A model generated the notes under the pieces. That model was not told where the DNA came from. It made no database searches and worked only from the letters and a program-made list of their open reading frames with translations. From Candidatus Omnitrophota bacterium (GTDB lineage Bacteria > Omnitrophota > Gorgyraeia > 1-14-0-20-64-10 > JACQQZ01): 9,155 nt of DNA. Shown in pieces: positions 1 through 6,395 of this stretch. How positions within the stretch are numbered: the first letter of the stretch is position 1; every line of letters begins with the position of its first letter. Both the position numbers and the translations under genes were made by a program. The stretch spans positions 1-9,155 of the forward strand of contig JACQRF010000141.1 in NCBI GenBank assembly GCA_016206635.1, in the 5' to 3' direction.

Positions 1-2
1 CC

Positions 3-746
3 CACACCCCAGCCCTCACCCCATCGGGGAGAGGGGGCACGGGCGAGGGGCCGCCGGCGCGGCTCCGCCCCGGCGAAACCTTGAGCTATACCTTTCTCTG
101 GTTCGGCCTCGACGTGCTGCGCGGCGAGCTGCAGGTCGCCGACCACCCCACGGCGCATGAGGGCCGCCCCCACCTGGCGCTCTCGGCCACCGTCCGCTCG
201 CTGGGGGTCGTCCACCATCTGTTTTCCGTCGAGGACACGCTCTCGGCGCTCGTGGACGCGCAGACCGTGCTGCCGGCCCGGTTCGAATTCTCGCTGCGGC
301 ACCGGGCCCATCGGACCGCTGAGGTGATCACCTTCGATCGCGCCCGGCGGCTGGCCCATTCCACGCGGCGCCCGGCCCCGCTCCCGGTCCCCGAGGACGC
401 CCGAGACTTGTTGAGCACCTATTATGTCCTCCGCACCGTGGAGCTGGCCGCCGGCCGCACGATCACGGCCGAGTTCGTCGCGCAGGGCCGGCTCTGGCCG
501 CTGACCGCGACGGTCCGCCGACGGGGCCTGCTCACCATCCCGCGAGGGACATTCCCCGCATGGGAGGTCGAGGTCCGCACGCCGTGGCTGCAGCCGTATC
601 TGCACCGGGAGACGCTGTGGGTGTGGGTGTCGGATGACGCGGCGCGCGTCCCGTTGATGGCCCGCGTGAAATTCCCGCTCGGCTGGCTGACCGCGCTCCT
701 CGACGACTGCCGGCCCGCCTGGCCCGCTCCATCTGACGGGGCCTGA
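3..746 (+). CDS. DUF3108 domain protein, 5'-partial
   Basis: Probable periplasmic/outer-membrane-associated DUF3108 protein; the family has no established reaction. Family-like features are the opening PGETLSYTFLWFGLDVLRGE, the VHHLFSVEDTL strand, LPARFEFSLR, the PVPEDARDLLSTYYVLRT block and a C-terminal DDAARVPLMARVKFPLGWL. A TTG at 81 could be taken as the start, but it falls inside the conserved opening (PGET-L-SY), and the frame has no stop back to position 3. The real start is therefore probably outside the window, where a signal peptide would be expected. The visible upstream codons read through a CCCTCACCCC/GGGGAGAGGG hairpin repeat. The TGA stop (744-746) lies inside a GGGGCCTGACCCC palindrome. 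The next gene has its own promoter, so co-transcription is not required. Family call moderately sure; start uncertain. Confidence 0.7.
   Translation, partial: HTPALTPSGRGGTGEGPPARLRPGETLSYTFLWFGLDVLRGELQVADHPTAHEGRPHLALSATVRSLGVVHHLFSVEDTLSALVDAQTVLPARFEFSLRHRAHRTAEVITFDRARRLAHSTRRPAPLPVPEDARDLLSTYYVLRTVELAAGRTITAEFVAQGRLWPLTATVRRRGLLTIPRGTFPAWEVEVRTPWLQPYLHRETLWVWVSDDAARVPLMARVKFPLGWLTALLDDCRPAWPAPSDGA
13..35. repeat. CCCTCACCCC-type hairpin repeat, copy 1
   Basis: Arms CCCTCACCCC (13-22) and GGGGAGAGGG (26-35) flank a 3-nt loop and pair with one mismatch. A GGGCGAGGGG half-arm follows at 41-50. The same family recurs, more complete, at 8071-8120. Here it lies in the open frame of the DUF3108 gene. 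This type of dispersed element is common in GC-rich bacterial genomes. Confidence 0.6.
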
Positions 747-750
747 CCCC
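738..750. repeat. GGGG(C/T)C-type short palindrome, copy 1
   Basis: GGGGCCTGACCCC is an interrupted palindrome (4-bp G/C arms) that contains the TGA stop of the DUF3108 gene. A close relative, GGGGTCTGGCCCC, lies at 3919-3931. It may be a short REP-like element; it has no T-tract and is not a standard terminator. Confidence 0.4.
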
Positions 751-758
751 ATTTGTGC

Positions 759-786
759 TTGCATTCATGGAGCGCCTTCCTATAAT
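759..786 (+). promoter_or_regulatory. sigma70-like promoter for the ATPase-secretin operon
   Basis: TTGCAT (759-764), a 16-bp spacer and a perfect TATAAT (781-786). The -35 matches consensus at four of six bases. Transcription would start near 793, giving a leader of about 50 nt before ATG 843. Position between the DUF3108 stop and the first operon gene supports the call. Confidence 0.55.
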
Positions 787-842
787 GGCCTCAATGGGCT
801 CCCCGATCACACCGTGACCTACAGGGGCAGGGTGGATCAGCC

Positions 843-1679
843 ATGAGTTATTATCGTTTGCTCGGGCTTGAGCGGGAGCCGTTTTCGACGAGTCCCGATC
901 CCGCCTTCTTCTATCAATCACCTGGCCACCAGGCCGCGCTCTACCGGCTCGGCGTGGCCATCCGCCTGCGCCGGGGGCTCAGCCTGTTGCTGGGCGACGT
1001 CGGGACCGGGAAGACGACGCTCGGCCGCCGCCTGTACCAGCTCTTCGCCAGCGATCCCTCCGTGCAATTTCACGTCCTCCTCAACCCGGCCTATACCTCC
1101 GATGTCGAGTTCCTGGGGGCGCTGGCAGACACCTTTCATACGTGGGGTGAGGGGGTGTCGCCGTCCCGGCTCCTCGCTGCGTTGGAGACCGCGCTCTTCC
1201 AGCGGGGGGTGGAGTCGCGCCAGACGCTGGTGCTCCTGATTGATGAAGCGCAGAAGTTGTCCGACGGGGCGTTGGAATTCCTGCGCATCTTGCTCAACTA
1301 CGAGACGAACGAACACAAACTCCTGCAAGTGGTCCTCATGTCCCAGATGGAGCTGCGGCCCCGGCTCGAGGCGATCCGGAACCTGTGGGACCGGATCGCG
1401 CTGACCCAGACGCTGAGCCCCTTCGACGAGCCGCAAACGCGCGCGATGGTCCAGTTCCGCCTGCAGCAGGCCGGGTACCGCGGCCGACACCCCCTGTTCA
1501 CCGACGAGGCGATCCGCGCGCTGCACGAGTCGTCGCTAGGCTACCCGCGCCGCATCGCGATGCTGGCCCACGATGCCCTCGAATACCTCGTCATGCACGA
1601 GCGCCGGCAGGTGGACGGGGCGGTCATGGCGGCATTGACCCGCCGCGCGCCCTACGCCCTCGAACCCTCCCTAGCATGA
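843..1679 (+). CDS. ExeA/MshM-like AAA ATPase of a secretion/pilus system
   Basis: A 278-aa cytoplasmic AAA ATPase of the ExeA/GspA/MshM family. It has the family opening YYRLLGLEREPFSTSPDPAF (residues 3-22), Walker A GDVGTGKTT (51-59), Walker B LVLLIDEAQ (129-137), a sensor-1-like VVLMSQ (163-168) and a C-terminal lid (about 215-265). In known systems, ExeA with GspB inserts or localises the secretin across peptidoglycan; MshM is the short MSHA-pilus equivalent. The Aeromonas ExeA C-terminal peptidoglycan-binding extension is absent, so the length fits MshM better. The start is ATG 843, with a weak GGTGG ribosome-binding site 7-8 nt upstream and the family N-terminus immediately after it. 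It opens a tight operon with GspC-like and secretin genes. The TGA stop overlaps the next ATG (ATGA). Confidence 0.9.
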   Translation: MSYYRLLGLEREPFSTSPDPAFFYQSPGHQAALYRLGVAIRLRRGLSLLLGDVGTGKTTLGRRLYQLFASDPSVQFHVLLNPAYTSDVEFLGALADTFHTWGEGVSPSRLLAALETALFQRGVESRQTLVLLIDEAQKLSDGALEFLRILLNYETNEHKLLQVVLMSQMELRPRLEAIRNLWDRIALTQTLSPFDEPQTRAMVQFRLQQAGYRGRHPLFTDEAIRALHESSLGYPRRIAMLAHDALEYLVMHERRQVDGAVMAALTRRAPYALEPSLA

Positions 1680-2302
1680 TGGGGATGACGCCGGAGGAGC
1701 GGTTGTTCAAGGCAGTGGAGTCCGGGGCGATGGCCTCAGCCGGCGGATCGTCGTCCGGGCTCATCGGCCCCGGCGGGCCGCCCGGCCAGGCGGGCCCGGA
1801 GCGGTGGGTCCGGCTGGTCCAGACGCTGGCGACGGCGCAGCCGATTCGCCGGGTGAACCAGGGGCTGATGATCTGGCTGGCGCTCCTGACCAGCTATCTG
1901 ATCTATGACGTGGTGGCGACCCCGCAGCGGTTGTCGCGCGAGCTGGCGGCGGACCGCCCCGCCCGCAGCGAGGCGCCGGAGCTGGTGACCGAGCCGGCGG
2001 CCCAGGCCTCCCTGGACGATTTTCTGCGGGCGGTCCGCGAGCGAGACGTGTTTCACCCGCCGGGGGCCGCGCCGGCGGCCGCCGGCGGCCCCGTGGCCCC
2101 GCCCGCCGCCGCCCTGACGGAGGGCCTGCGCCTGGTGGGCATCGCCTGGGGGGCGAAGCCGGAGGCGATGATTGATGACCAGCAGGCCAAACAGACGCTG
2201 TTCTTGACGGAGGGCCAGCGGATCCGGTCGCTGACGGTGGAAAAAATCACGCAGGAGCACGTGACGCTGAAGGCGGAGACCGGGGAGCGGGTCACCCTGT
2301 GA
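1676..2302 (+). CDS. GspC/PilP-like inner-membrane secretion protein
   Basis: A 208-aa bitopic protein. A short cytoplasmic N-terminus leads to one membrane segment (about 62-80, GLMIWLALLTSYLIYDVV), a Pro/Ala-rich periplasmic linker (about 120-146) and a small beta-domain (about 148-208). That domain has the GspC homology-region/PilP pattern LRLVGIAWG, AMIDDQQAKQTLFLTEGQ and VTLKAETGERVTL. In type II secretion and type IV pilus systems this domain contacts the N0 domain of the secretin, which is encoded next. ATG 1676 was chosen because it overlaps the ATPase stop (ATGA); there is no ribosome-binding site, which suggests translational coupling. The same frame is open far upstream, but that part only shadows the ATPase. 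ATG 1679 and ATG 1685 are alternatives. GspC, PilP and MshK cannot be separated by eye. Confidence 0.75.
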   Translation: MMGMTPEERLFKAVESGAMASAGGSSSGLIGPGGPPGQAGPERWVRLVQTLATAQPIRRVNQGLMIWLALLTSYLIYDVVATPQRLSRELAADRPARSEAPELVTEPAAQASLDDFLRAVRERDVFHPPGAAPAAAGGPVAPPAAALTEGLRLVGIAWGAKPEAMIDDQQAKQTLFLTEGQRIRSLTVEKITQEHVTLKAETGERVTL

Positions 2303-2309
2303 CAAGCCA

Positions 2310-2341
2310 AAAAGGGCCGCTTATGAAAGCGGCCATTTTTT
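2310..2341. terminator. terminator-like hairpin enclosing the secretin start codon
   Basis: An A-tract (2309-2313) precedes GGCCGCTT (2315-2322), loop ATGA (2323-2326), AAGCGGCC (2327-2334), then an A and six Ts (2336-2341). The 8-bp GC-rich perfect stem followed by T6 is a textbook intrinsic terminator on the + strand, and the A-tract makes it look bidirectional. The loop ATG is the best start codon for the secretin gene, and the AAAGGG ribosome-binding site partly overlaps the 5' arm. Whether it terminates, attenuates or only controls translation cannot be read from sequence. Confidence 0.5.
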
Positions 2342-3903
2342 CTGCAATTGTGGGGGTGGGGGCGGTGGCGTTGGCGGCGACCGATGAGGCGGCGCCCCTC
2401 GCCGCTGACGGGGGCGAGGAGGCAGAACCACCGATCACGGTGGCGCAGATGGCGCCGGCCGCCCCCGAGGGGATCAGCCAGACGATCTCCCTCGACCTGC
2501 GCGGCATGGATGTGGTGGATGCGATCAAGTACCTGGCGGTCAAAGGCGACATGAACATGGTGACGACGAAAAACGTCACGGGCCAGGTCAGTCTGTTCCT
2601 GAAAAACGTGACGATCGGCGACGCCCTCGACATTATCCTGCTGACGAACGACCTGGCGCTGGAATCCCGCGGCGGGATCTACATGGTCATGAGCGAGGCG
2701 GAGTACGAGGCCCTGCACGGCTACCGGTATCACGACCCGCGGGAGGTGAGGACCGTGGCCCTGCAGTACGCCAACGCCCCGCGCGTCGCCAGCTTGCTGG
2801 AGGGGATCAAGAGTTCCATCGGGCGTATCATCGCGGACGAAGGGACGGGGACCTTGCTGCTGGTGGATGTCCCCGAACGCCTCGAGAAGATGGCGGCCGC
2901 CATCGCGATGCAGGATCTCGAGACCGTCGTCCGCCCCGCCCCCACGGTGAATGAGGTCTTCTCCCTGAAGTACAACACGGTCGAGGGGATCAAGGATGCC
3001 ATCACCTCGGCCCTCACGGCCAGCATCGGCACCCTCCGCGCCGACAAAAAGACCAACACCCTCGTGATCTCCGATCTCCCCCACCGGATGCCGGAGTTCC
3101 GGCAGATGATCCGGGTGTTCGACCGCCCGACCCGCCAGGTGTTCATCGAGGCGAAGATCCTCCAGCTGACGCTCTCGGATGAATTCGACGTCGGCGTCGA
3201 ATGGACGACGATCTTCAAAGACAAGTGGGCGAACAACCTGACGCTGGCGACCACGCTGCCGTCGTCGGTGTCCGCCTTCGGCAAGGTGGCCATCGGGACG
3301 ATCGGGACCGATCACCTCGGCGCCCTCATCAAGGCCCTGCAGCGGTTCGGCAAGACCGACGTCATCTCCACCCCGCACATCGCCGCGCTGGACGGCCAGG
3401 AGGCGTCCATCCACATCGGCACCAAGGAAGTCTACGTGACCTCGACCACCAGCACCGGGAGCAGCACCTCCTCCACCTCGGAGGCGGTCAACTTCATTGA
3501 CGTGGGGATCAAACTCAACGTCACCCCCACGATCAACGAGGACGGCATGGTCACCATGAGCATCAAGCCGGAGGTCAGCTCGGTGGCTCGCACGGTGACG
3601 ACGGCGCAGGGCAACGCGATCCCCGTGGTGGATACCTCCGTGGCATCCACCAACATCATGGTCAAAGACGGCACCACGGTCGTCATGGGCGGCCTCATCA
3701 AAGATCGCACCGCCGTGATCACGAACCAGATCCCGCTCTTGGGCTCGCTCCCGCTGATCGGGGCGATCTTCCGGTTCAAGGACAACGAGCAGATCAAGTC
3801 GGAGCTGATCGTGTTCCTGACCCCGCACGTGATCACCGGCGAGCACCCCGTCGGGCCCCCGACGGCGGCCCGGCCGCCGAAGCCGTTCAAGGACGGCGCA
3901 TGA
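2323..3903 (+). CDS. outer-membrane secretin (GspD/MshL/PilQ family)
   Basis: A 526-aa secretin forming the multimeric outer-membrane channel of a type II secretion or type IV/MSHA pilus machine. Order: signal peptide (1-19, MKAAIFSAIVGVGAVALAA), acidic linker, STN/N0 domain (about 52-107), two secretin_N-type modules (about 140-195 and 210-268), then the secretin core from VFIEAKILQL (273) through TDVISTPHIAALDGQ (335-349). The core also shows IMVKDGTTVVMGGLIKDR (455-472), the IPLLGSLPLIGAIF motif (470-483) and SELIVFLTPHVI (503-514). A Ser/Thr-rich insertion (372-386) probably lies in the channel gate region. It is not a lipoprotein by sequence. ATG 2323 is preferred: it gives the signal peptide and has AAAGGG 6 nt upstream. 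A GTG at 2299, overlapping the previous stop, would add eight residues before it. Family certain; exact system uncertain. Confidence 0.92.
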   Translation: MKAAIFSAIVGVGAVALAATDEAAPLAADGGEEAEPPITVAQMAPAAPEGISQTISLDLRGMDVVDAIKYLAVKGDMNMVTTKNVTGQVSLFLKNVTIGDALDIILLTNDLALESRGGIYMVMSEAEYEALHGYRYHDPREVRTVALQYANAPRVASLLEGIKSSIGRIIADEGTGTLLLVDVPERLEKMAAAIAMQDLETVVRPAPTVNEVFSLKYNTVEGIKDAITSALTASIGTLRADKKTNTLVISDLPHRMPEFRQMIRVFDRPTRQVFIEAKILQLTLSDEFDVGVEWTTIFKDKWANNLTLATTLPSSVSAFGKVAIGTIGTDHLGALIKALQRFGKTDVISTPHIAALDGQEASIHIGTKEVYVTSTTSTGSSTSSTSEAVNFIDVGIKLNVTPTINEDGMVTMSIKPEVSSVARTVTTAQGNAIPVVDTSVASTNIMVKDGTTVVMGGLIKDRTAVITNQIPLLGSLPLIGAIFRFKDNEQIKSELIVFLTPHVITGEHPVGPPTAARPPKPFKDGA

Positions 3904-5171
3904 CCCCCCGCCAGCGATGGGGTCTGGCCCCATGGGTCCTCGCGCTGGCCGTCGTCAGCCTGGGCGCCGGCGCCCAGCCGCCGAAGCCGTCCGACGAGGA
4001 CGAGGAGCTGTCGGCCCCCCTCGCGCCGACGCCGGCGCAGATCCAGGCCCGGCTGGAGCTCGCGCGGGATGAAGCGCAGCAGCGCGCCGTCCGGGCGGAG
4101 AACGAGCTGGCCGACCACCAGGAGGAGCGCGCCCGGTTGCTGGAGCACCTGAAACGGCTGCTGGTCGAGCGCAATCGTGCGCGGGCCGATGTCCAGACGC
4201 TCAGCGATACCCTGGCGACCATCACCGATGAGGGGGCGAGCTGGCGGACCGAGGCGGAGCAGCGCCGGGCCGAGGTCAGCGAGCTGCGGCAGCAATTGGC
4301 CGCGATCCCTGCCGAGCCGCCGGATGCCCGCAAGGCACGGACCATCTACGAACGGGAGCTCCGGGAGGTCCGGGAGGATGCCGAGTATCTCTGGGACCGG
4401 CAGCGGGAGAAGCTCGAGCGGCAACAGGCGGCGGCGCGGCAGTCATTCCAGGAGCAATTAGAAGCGCTCGAGGCGGCCCGGCAGGCGCTGGCCGAGCAGC
4501 TCGACGCCATCACTACGCAGGCCGGCACGACGTCGGCAGCCCTCGCCGAGTCGGAGCGCGCTCGAGAGGCCGCGCTGGACGATCTTCAACGCGGCCAGGC
4601 GCTGTTCCAGAAAACCGATCTCCAGTTGCAGCAGACCGCCGAGGAGCTGGATCAGGTCACCCAGCAGGCGCAGGCGACCGAGCAGGACCTGCGCCGGCGC
4701 CTGGCGGCCGCGGAGCAGGCGCTCCGGCAGGCGCGGGAGGACGCCTATCGGCAGGTCACCCTCGCCGAGACCGCGGCCCGCCAAGACCGCGTCGCCCTGG
4801 AGCAGCTCCGATCCGGCCTCATGACCGATTGGACCAAGCTGTATCTGAGAATCGGCGTCTTGGAGGCCCAGTTAGGGCACCTGGCCGAGGCGGAGCGCGA
4901 TTTCCAATATGCCCTCCAGCTCCAGCCCGCCTCCTCGGCGGCCTACTACAATCTCGGCATCCTCTACGACGACCACCTGAACAACGGCCCCGCCGCGATC
5001 AAGGCCTACGAGCAATATCTCTTGCTGGCGCCGGAGGCCAGCGATGCCAAGACGGTCCGCGGCTGGATCCAGCTCCTGAAAGGGATCGAGAAGTCCACTC
5101 AGGACCGCGACCAGTGGAACCGCCCCGGCCTCCCCGGCCTGGCCAAAACCTTCAAAGAACTTTGGAGCTAA
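3900..5171 (+). CDS. exported coiled-coil/TPR protein, MshN-like position
   Basis: A 423-aa protein with a cleavable signal peptide (about 1-25, hydrophobic ALAVVSLGAGA then QPP) and a low-complexity acidic stretch (30-38). A long Glu/Gln/Arg/Ala coiled coil (about 45-305) leads to two tetratricopeptide repeats (about 311-344, LYLRIGVLEAQLGHLAEAE; about 347-383, AAYYNLGILYDD) and a short tail. It probably acts as a periplasmic scaffold in the secretion/pilus apparatus. This is inferred from the domains and from its position after the secretin, where MSHA clusters carry the TPR protein MshN. ATG 3900 has an AAGGA site 6 nt upstream and overlaps the secretin stop (ATGA). A GGGGTCTGGCCCC palindrome is read in frame inside the signal peptide coding region. 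No enzyme motif was seen. Confidence 0.75.
   Translation: MTPRQRWGLAPWVLALAVVSLGAGAQPPKPSDEDEELSAPLAPTPAQIQARLELARDEAQQRAVRAENELADHQEERARLLEHLKRLLVERNRARADVQTLSDTLATITDEGASWRTEAEQRRAEVSELRQQLAAIPAEPPDARKARTIYERELREVREDAEYLWDRQREKLERQQAAARQSFQEQLEALEAARQALAEQLDAITTQAGTTSAALAESERAREAALDDLQRGQALFQKTDLQLQQTAEELDQVTQQAQATEQDLRRRLAAAEQALRQAREDAYRQVTLAETAARQDRVALEQLRSGLMTDWTKLYLRIGVLEAQLGHLAEAERDFQYALQLQPASSAAYYNLGILYDDHLNNGPAAIKAYEQYLLLAPEASDAKTVRGWIQLLKGIEKSTQDRDQWNRPGLPGLAKTFKELWS
3917..3933. repeat. GGGG(C/T)C-type short palindrome, copy 2
   Basis: ATGGGG and CCCCAT arms surround TCTGG; the core GGGGTCTGGCCCC matches the element at 738-750 at 11 of 13 bases. It encodes residues WGLAPW of the TPR protein, just 6 codons after its start, so a hairpin could form near the ribosome-binding region. 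Confidence 0.4.
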
Positions 5172-5282
5172 CGGAAGCTGATAGGGTCAGGGGGGTCCGT
5201 ATGGCCGGATATCGGGATAAGAAATCCAAGATGGACCGAAACGGTCGAGAGCAGAAACGGCGGCCATCGTTGCGCAGGGGAA

Positions 5283-5498
5283 TTGGCGGAGATGGCGTAT
5301 GGGGCTGCCATCACGTCGTGCTATGAGGATGAAGCTGGGCAATTGTGGGTGACCAATGAGGAATACGCCAGCCAGGTCAATTTTTGCCCGTATTGTGGAC
5401 ATGAGGCCATCGCCGCTCAGCCGGCCCCCCGGAGTTTTAACAGGCAGTGCCAGGGGGGCCAGGCCCCCCTGGCACTAAGGGTTATCCCGGAGTTTTGA
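5283..5498 (+). CDS. small CPYC zinc-ribbon-like hypothetical protein
   Basis: A short + strand ORF (71 codons from TTG 5283; 68 from ATG 5292). Visible features are a single Cys (SCYEDE), then LWVTNEEYASQVNFCPYCGHEA. This resembles small zinc-ribbon proteins that end in CPxCG, but the first Cys pair is incomplete: the other upstream Cys lies 5' of both start codons in the same open frame (HRCAGELAEM), which stays open from the TPR stop. The start may therefore lie further upstream, or this may be a remnant. The last 17 codons are read through palindrome copy 1 and do not look like part of a fold. Function unknown. Confidence 0.4.
   Translation: MAEMAYGAAITSCYEDEAGQLWVTNEEYASQVNFCPYCGHEAIAAQPAPRSFNRQCQGGQAPLALRVIPEF
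5446..5476. repeat. GTGCCAGGGGGGCC palindrome, copy 1
   Basis: Perfect inverted repeat: arm AGTGCCAGGGGGGCC (5446-5460), central A (5461), reverse-complement arm (5462-5476). It lies in the 3' end of the zinc-ribbon-like ORF and is bracketed by an 11-bp direct repeat CCCGGAGTTTT (5428-5438 and 5486-5496). Confidence 0.9.
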
Positions 5499-5661
5499 TG
5501 GGTGAACGACGTGAGGCGCGACGGGGCCGGCTTCTGCGGACCTCATCAACGAGGCGGATGATATCTTGCTCCGTGAGTTTCCGGACCTCCGGCCGCGCTC
5601 GGACGCGGCGCACGATCGCGTCCAACTGCGAGGCCCACATCTTCCGCCTCACGGTACGCAT
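5482..5661 (-). CDS. small basic antitoxin-like hypothetical protein
   Basis: A 59-aa ORF with start codon at 5661 and TAA at 5482-5484. It is rich in Arg, with a helical middle: LDAIVRRVRARPEVRKLTEQDIIRLVDEVRRSRPRR. The LTEQDIIRLVDEVRR segment resembles small VapB-type antitoxins paired with PIN toxins, but no toxin gene is adjacent. That makes it an orphan, a remnant or an unrelated protein. It lies directly downstream of the RAYT on the same strand and overlaps its palindrome-extended C-terminus by 13 bp. The ribosome-binding site is weak. The longer open frame running upstream through the palindrome is not supported. Confidence 0.35.
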   Translation of the reverse strand: MRTVRRKMWASQLDAIVRRVRARPEVRKLTEQDIIRLVDEVRRSRPRRASRRSPIKTPG

Positions 5662-6263
5662 GGCGCCGCCACCGATGGTGTGTGTGCCACGGTGCCAGGG
5701 GGGCCAGGCCCCCCTGGCACTTGATGGAAGGCGACGAATAATTTGAGGGCTTGTGCAGCGTCCTGGTGAAACTGGGTGAGAATCCACTCCGGATCGAGCC
5801 ACGGCCACCGGGGCAGGTGGCCGGTGTATGACGGATAGCTGGACCAACGGTACTCCTGGAGCACGGCGGCGGCGATGAGACCGGCCTCAACAGGATTGCG
5901 ATGGATATACCGCGTGACTTGGAGCGCATAGGCATCCACTTGGACCAGAGGACTCTGGTACCGGCCTTGAAACAGCGGCCCCACGCGATCATGAGCGAGG
6001 TTGAAGTACTGGACGTACCGGCCCTGGAAATCTCGCATGACGAGATCGAGATTGGCATCCGCGGTTTGCAGGAACAGATGGTAGTGGTTGTCCATCAGGC
6101 AATAGGCAAAGAGCCGCGCGCCGTGTTGTTGGAGGGCCCGGCCCAGAAAACGGAGCAGCATCCTGCGGTCTCGATCATCGTCCACGATCGGGCGGCATTC
6201 GACGCCCCGGTTGAAGACGTGGTAATACGTTCCTGGGGCGCGGACACGTGGCGGGCGCGGCAT
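5649..6263 (-). CDS. REP-associated tyrosine transposase (RAYT, Y1/HUH)
   Basis: A 204-aa ORF of the IS200-like Y1 (HUH) superfamily, RAYT branch: single-strand DNA nucleases that cut and rejoin at REP palindromes. Motifs: the opening GTYYHVFNRGVE (11-22), the HUH histidines in LMDNHYHLFLQ (H60, H62), FQGRY, and RYIHRNPVEAGL (118-129) with Y119 as the likely catalytic Tyr by analogy with YIxNx in IS200-type TnpA, then YRWSSYPSYTG (138-148). Catalytic residues appear intact. The family-like sequence ends near residue 181; the rest (VPGGPGPPGT and beyond) is translated palindrome copy 2, so the stop was probably displaced by that repeat. Palindromes lie on both sides (5692-5720 and 6307-6337), a REPtron-like layout. 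A strong minus-strand promoter sits directly upstream. Confidence 0.88.
   Translation of the reverse strand: MPRPPRVRAPGTYYHVFNRGVECRPIVDDDRDRRMLLRFLGRALQQHGARLFAYCLMDNHYHLFLQTADANLDLVMRDFQGRYVQYFNLAHDRVGPLFQGRYQSPLVQVDAYALQVTRYIHRNPVEAGLIAAAVLQEYRWSSYPSYTGHLPRWPWLDPEWILTQFHQDAAQALKLFVAFHQVPGGPGPPGTVAHTPSVAAPCVP
5692..5720. repeat. GTGCCAGGGGGGCC palindrome, copy 2
   Basis: Arm GTGCCAGGGGGGCC (5692-5705), central A (5706) and perfect reverse-complement arm (5707-5720). It lies inside the 3' end of the RAYT reading frame, where it encodes VPGGPGPPGT on the minus strand. Confidence 0.9.
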
Positions 6264-6272
6264 AGTGGCGAT

Positions 6273-6301
6273 ACTATAAATTATAATTGATCAAATGTCA
6301 A
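6273..6301 (-). promoter_or_regulatory. near-consensus sigma70 promoter for the RAYT
   Basis: On the minus strand: TTGACA (6301-6296, perfect), a 17-bp spacer and TATAGT (6278-6273). The -10 ends 9 nt before the RAYT ATG, so the predicted start (about 7 nt after the -10) leaves a leader of about 3 nt or none. Palindrome copy 3 begins 6 bp upstream of the -35. Confidence 0.7.
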
Positions 6302-6306
6302 TCCCT

Positions 6307-6337
6307 AGTGCCAGGGGGGCCAGGCCCCCCTGGCACT
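6307..6337. repeat. GTGCCAGGGGGGCC palindrome, copy 3
   Basis: Perfect 15+1+15 inverted repeat (6307-6321, A6322, 6323-6337). It sits in the divergent intergenic region between the RAYT promoter (minus) and the first small-ORF/protease cassette (plus). Confidence 0.9.
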
Positions 6338-6381
6338 GGAGGGCAAGATTGTCCAGGAGTGCCGGGCCGCTGCCTAGAGGT

Positions 6382-6389
6382 GGTATAAT
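6382..6389 (+). promoter_or_regulatory. extended -10 promoter of cassette 1, probably leaderless
   Basis: TG at 6382-6383 region reads TGG then TATAAT (6384-6389), an extended -10 (TGnTATAAT, counting T6381). No good -35 is seen at 16-18 bp, which extended -10 promoters can lack. A start 7 nt downstream is position 6396, the A of the ATG. The same TAGAGGTGGTATAATA block precedes cassette 2. Alternatively AGAGGTGG (6376-6383) may act as a ribosome-binding site, but its 12-nt spacing is long. Confidence 0.5.
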
Positions 6390-6395
6390 AGGGTT

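Noticed and set aside
81..83. TTG as the true start of the DUF3108 gene
   Set aside because: The conserved family opening begins a few residues before it, and the frame is open to the left edge.
1385..1675. 97-residue upstream extension of the GspC-like gene
   Set aside because: It lies within the ATPase gene in another frame and is Arg/Pro-rich; the ATGA overlap at 1676 is the better start.
2053..3933. 626-aa minus-strand open frame
   Set aside because: It lies antisense to the secretin and GspC-like genes, has Arg/Gly/His/Asp-rich composition with no domain pattern, and reflects high-GC codon bias.
4829..5326. 165-aa + strand frame, including a possible MAGYRDKK small ORF from 5201
   Set aside because: Its first part is a Pro/Arg-rich shadow of the TPR gene; the 41-aa tail after 5201 has no supporting motif.
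5901..6290. 129-aa + strand frame over the transposase
   Set aside because: Antisense shadow of the RAYT, whose HUH and Tyr motifs are clear on the minus strand.
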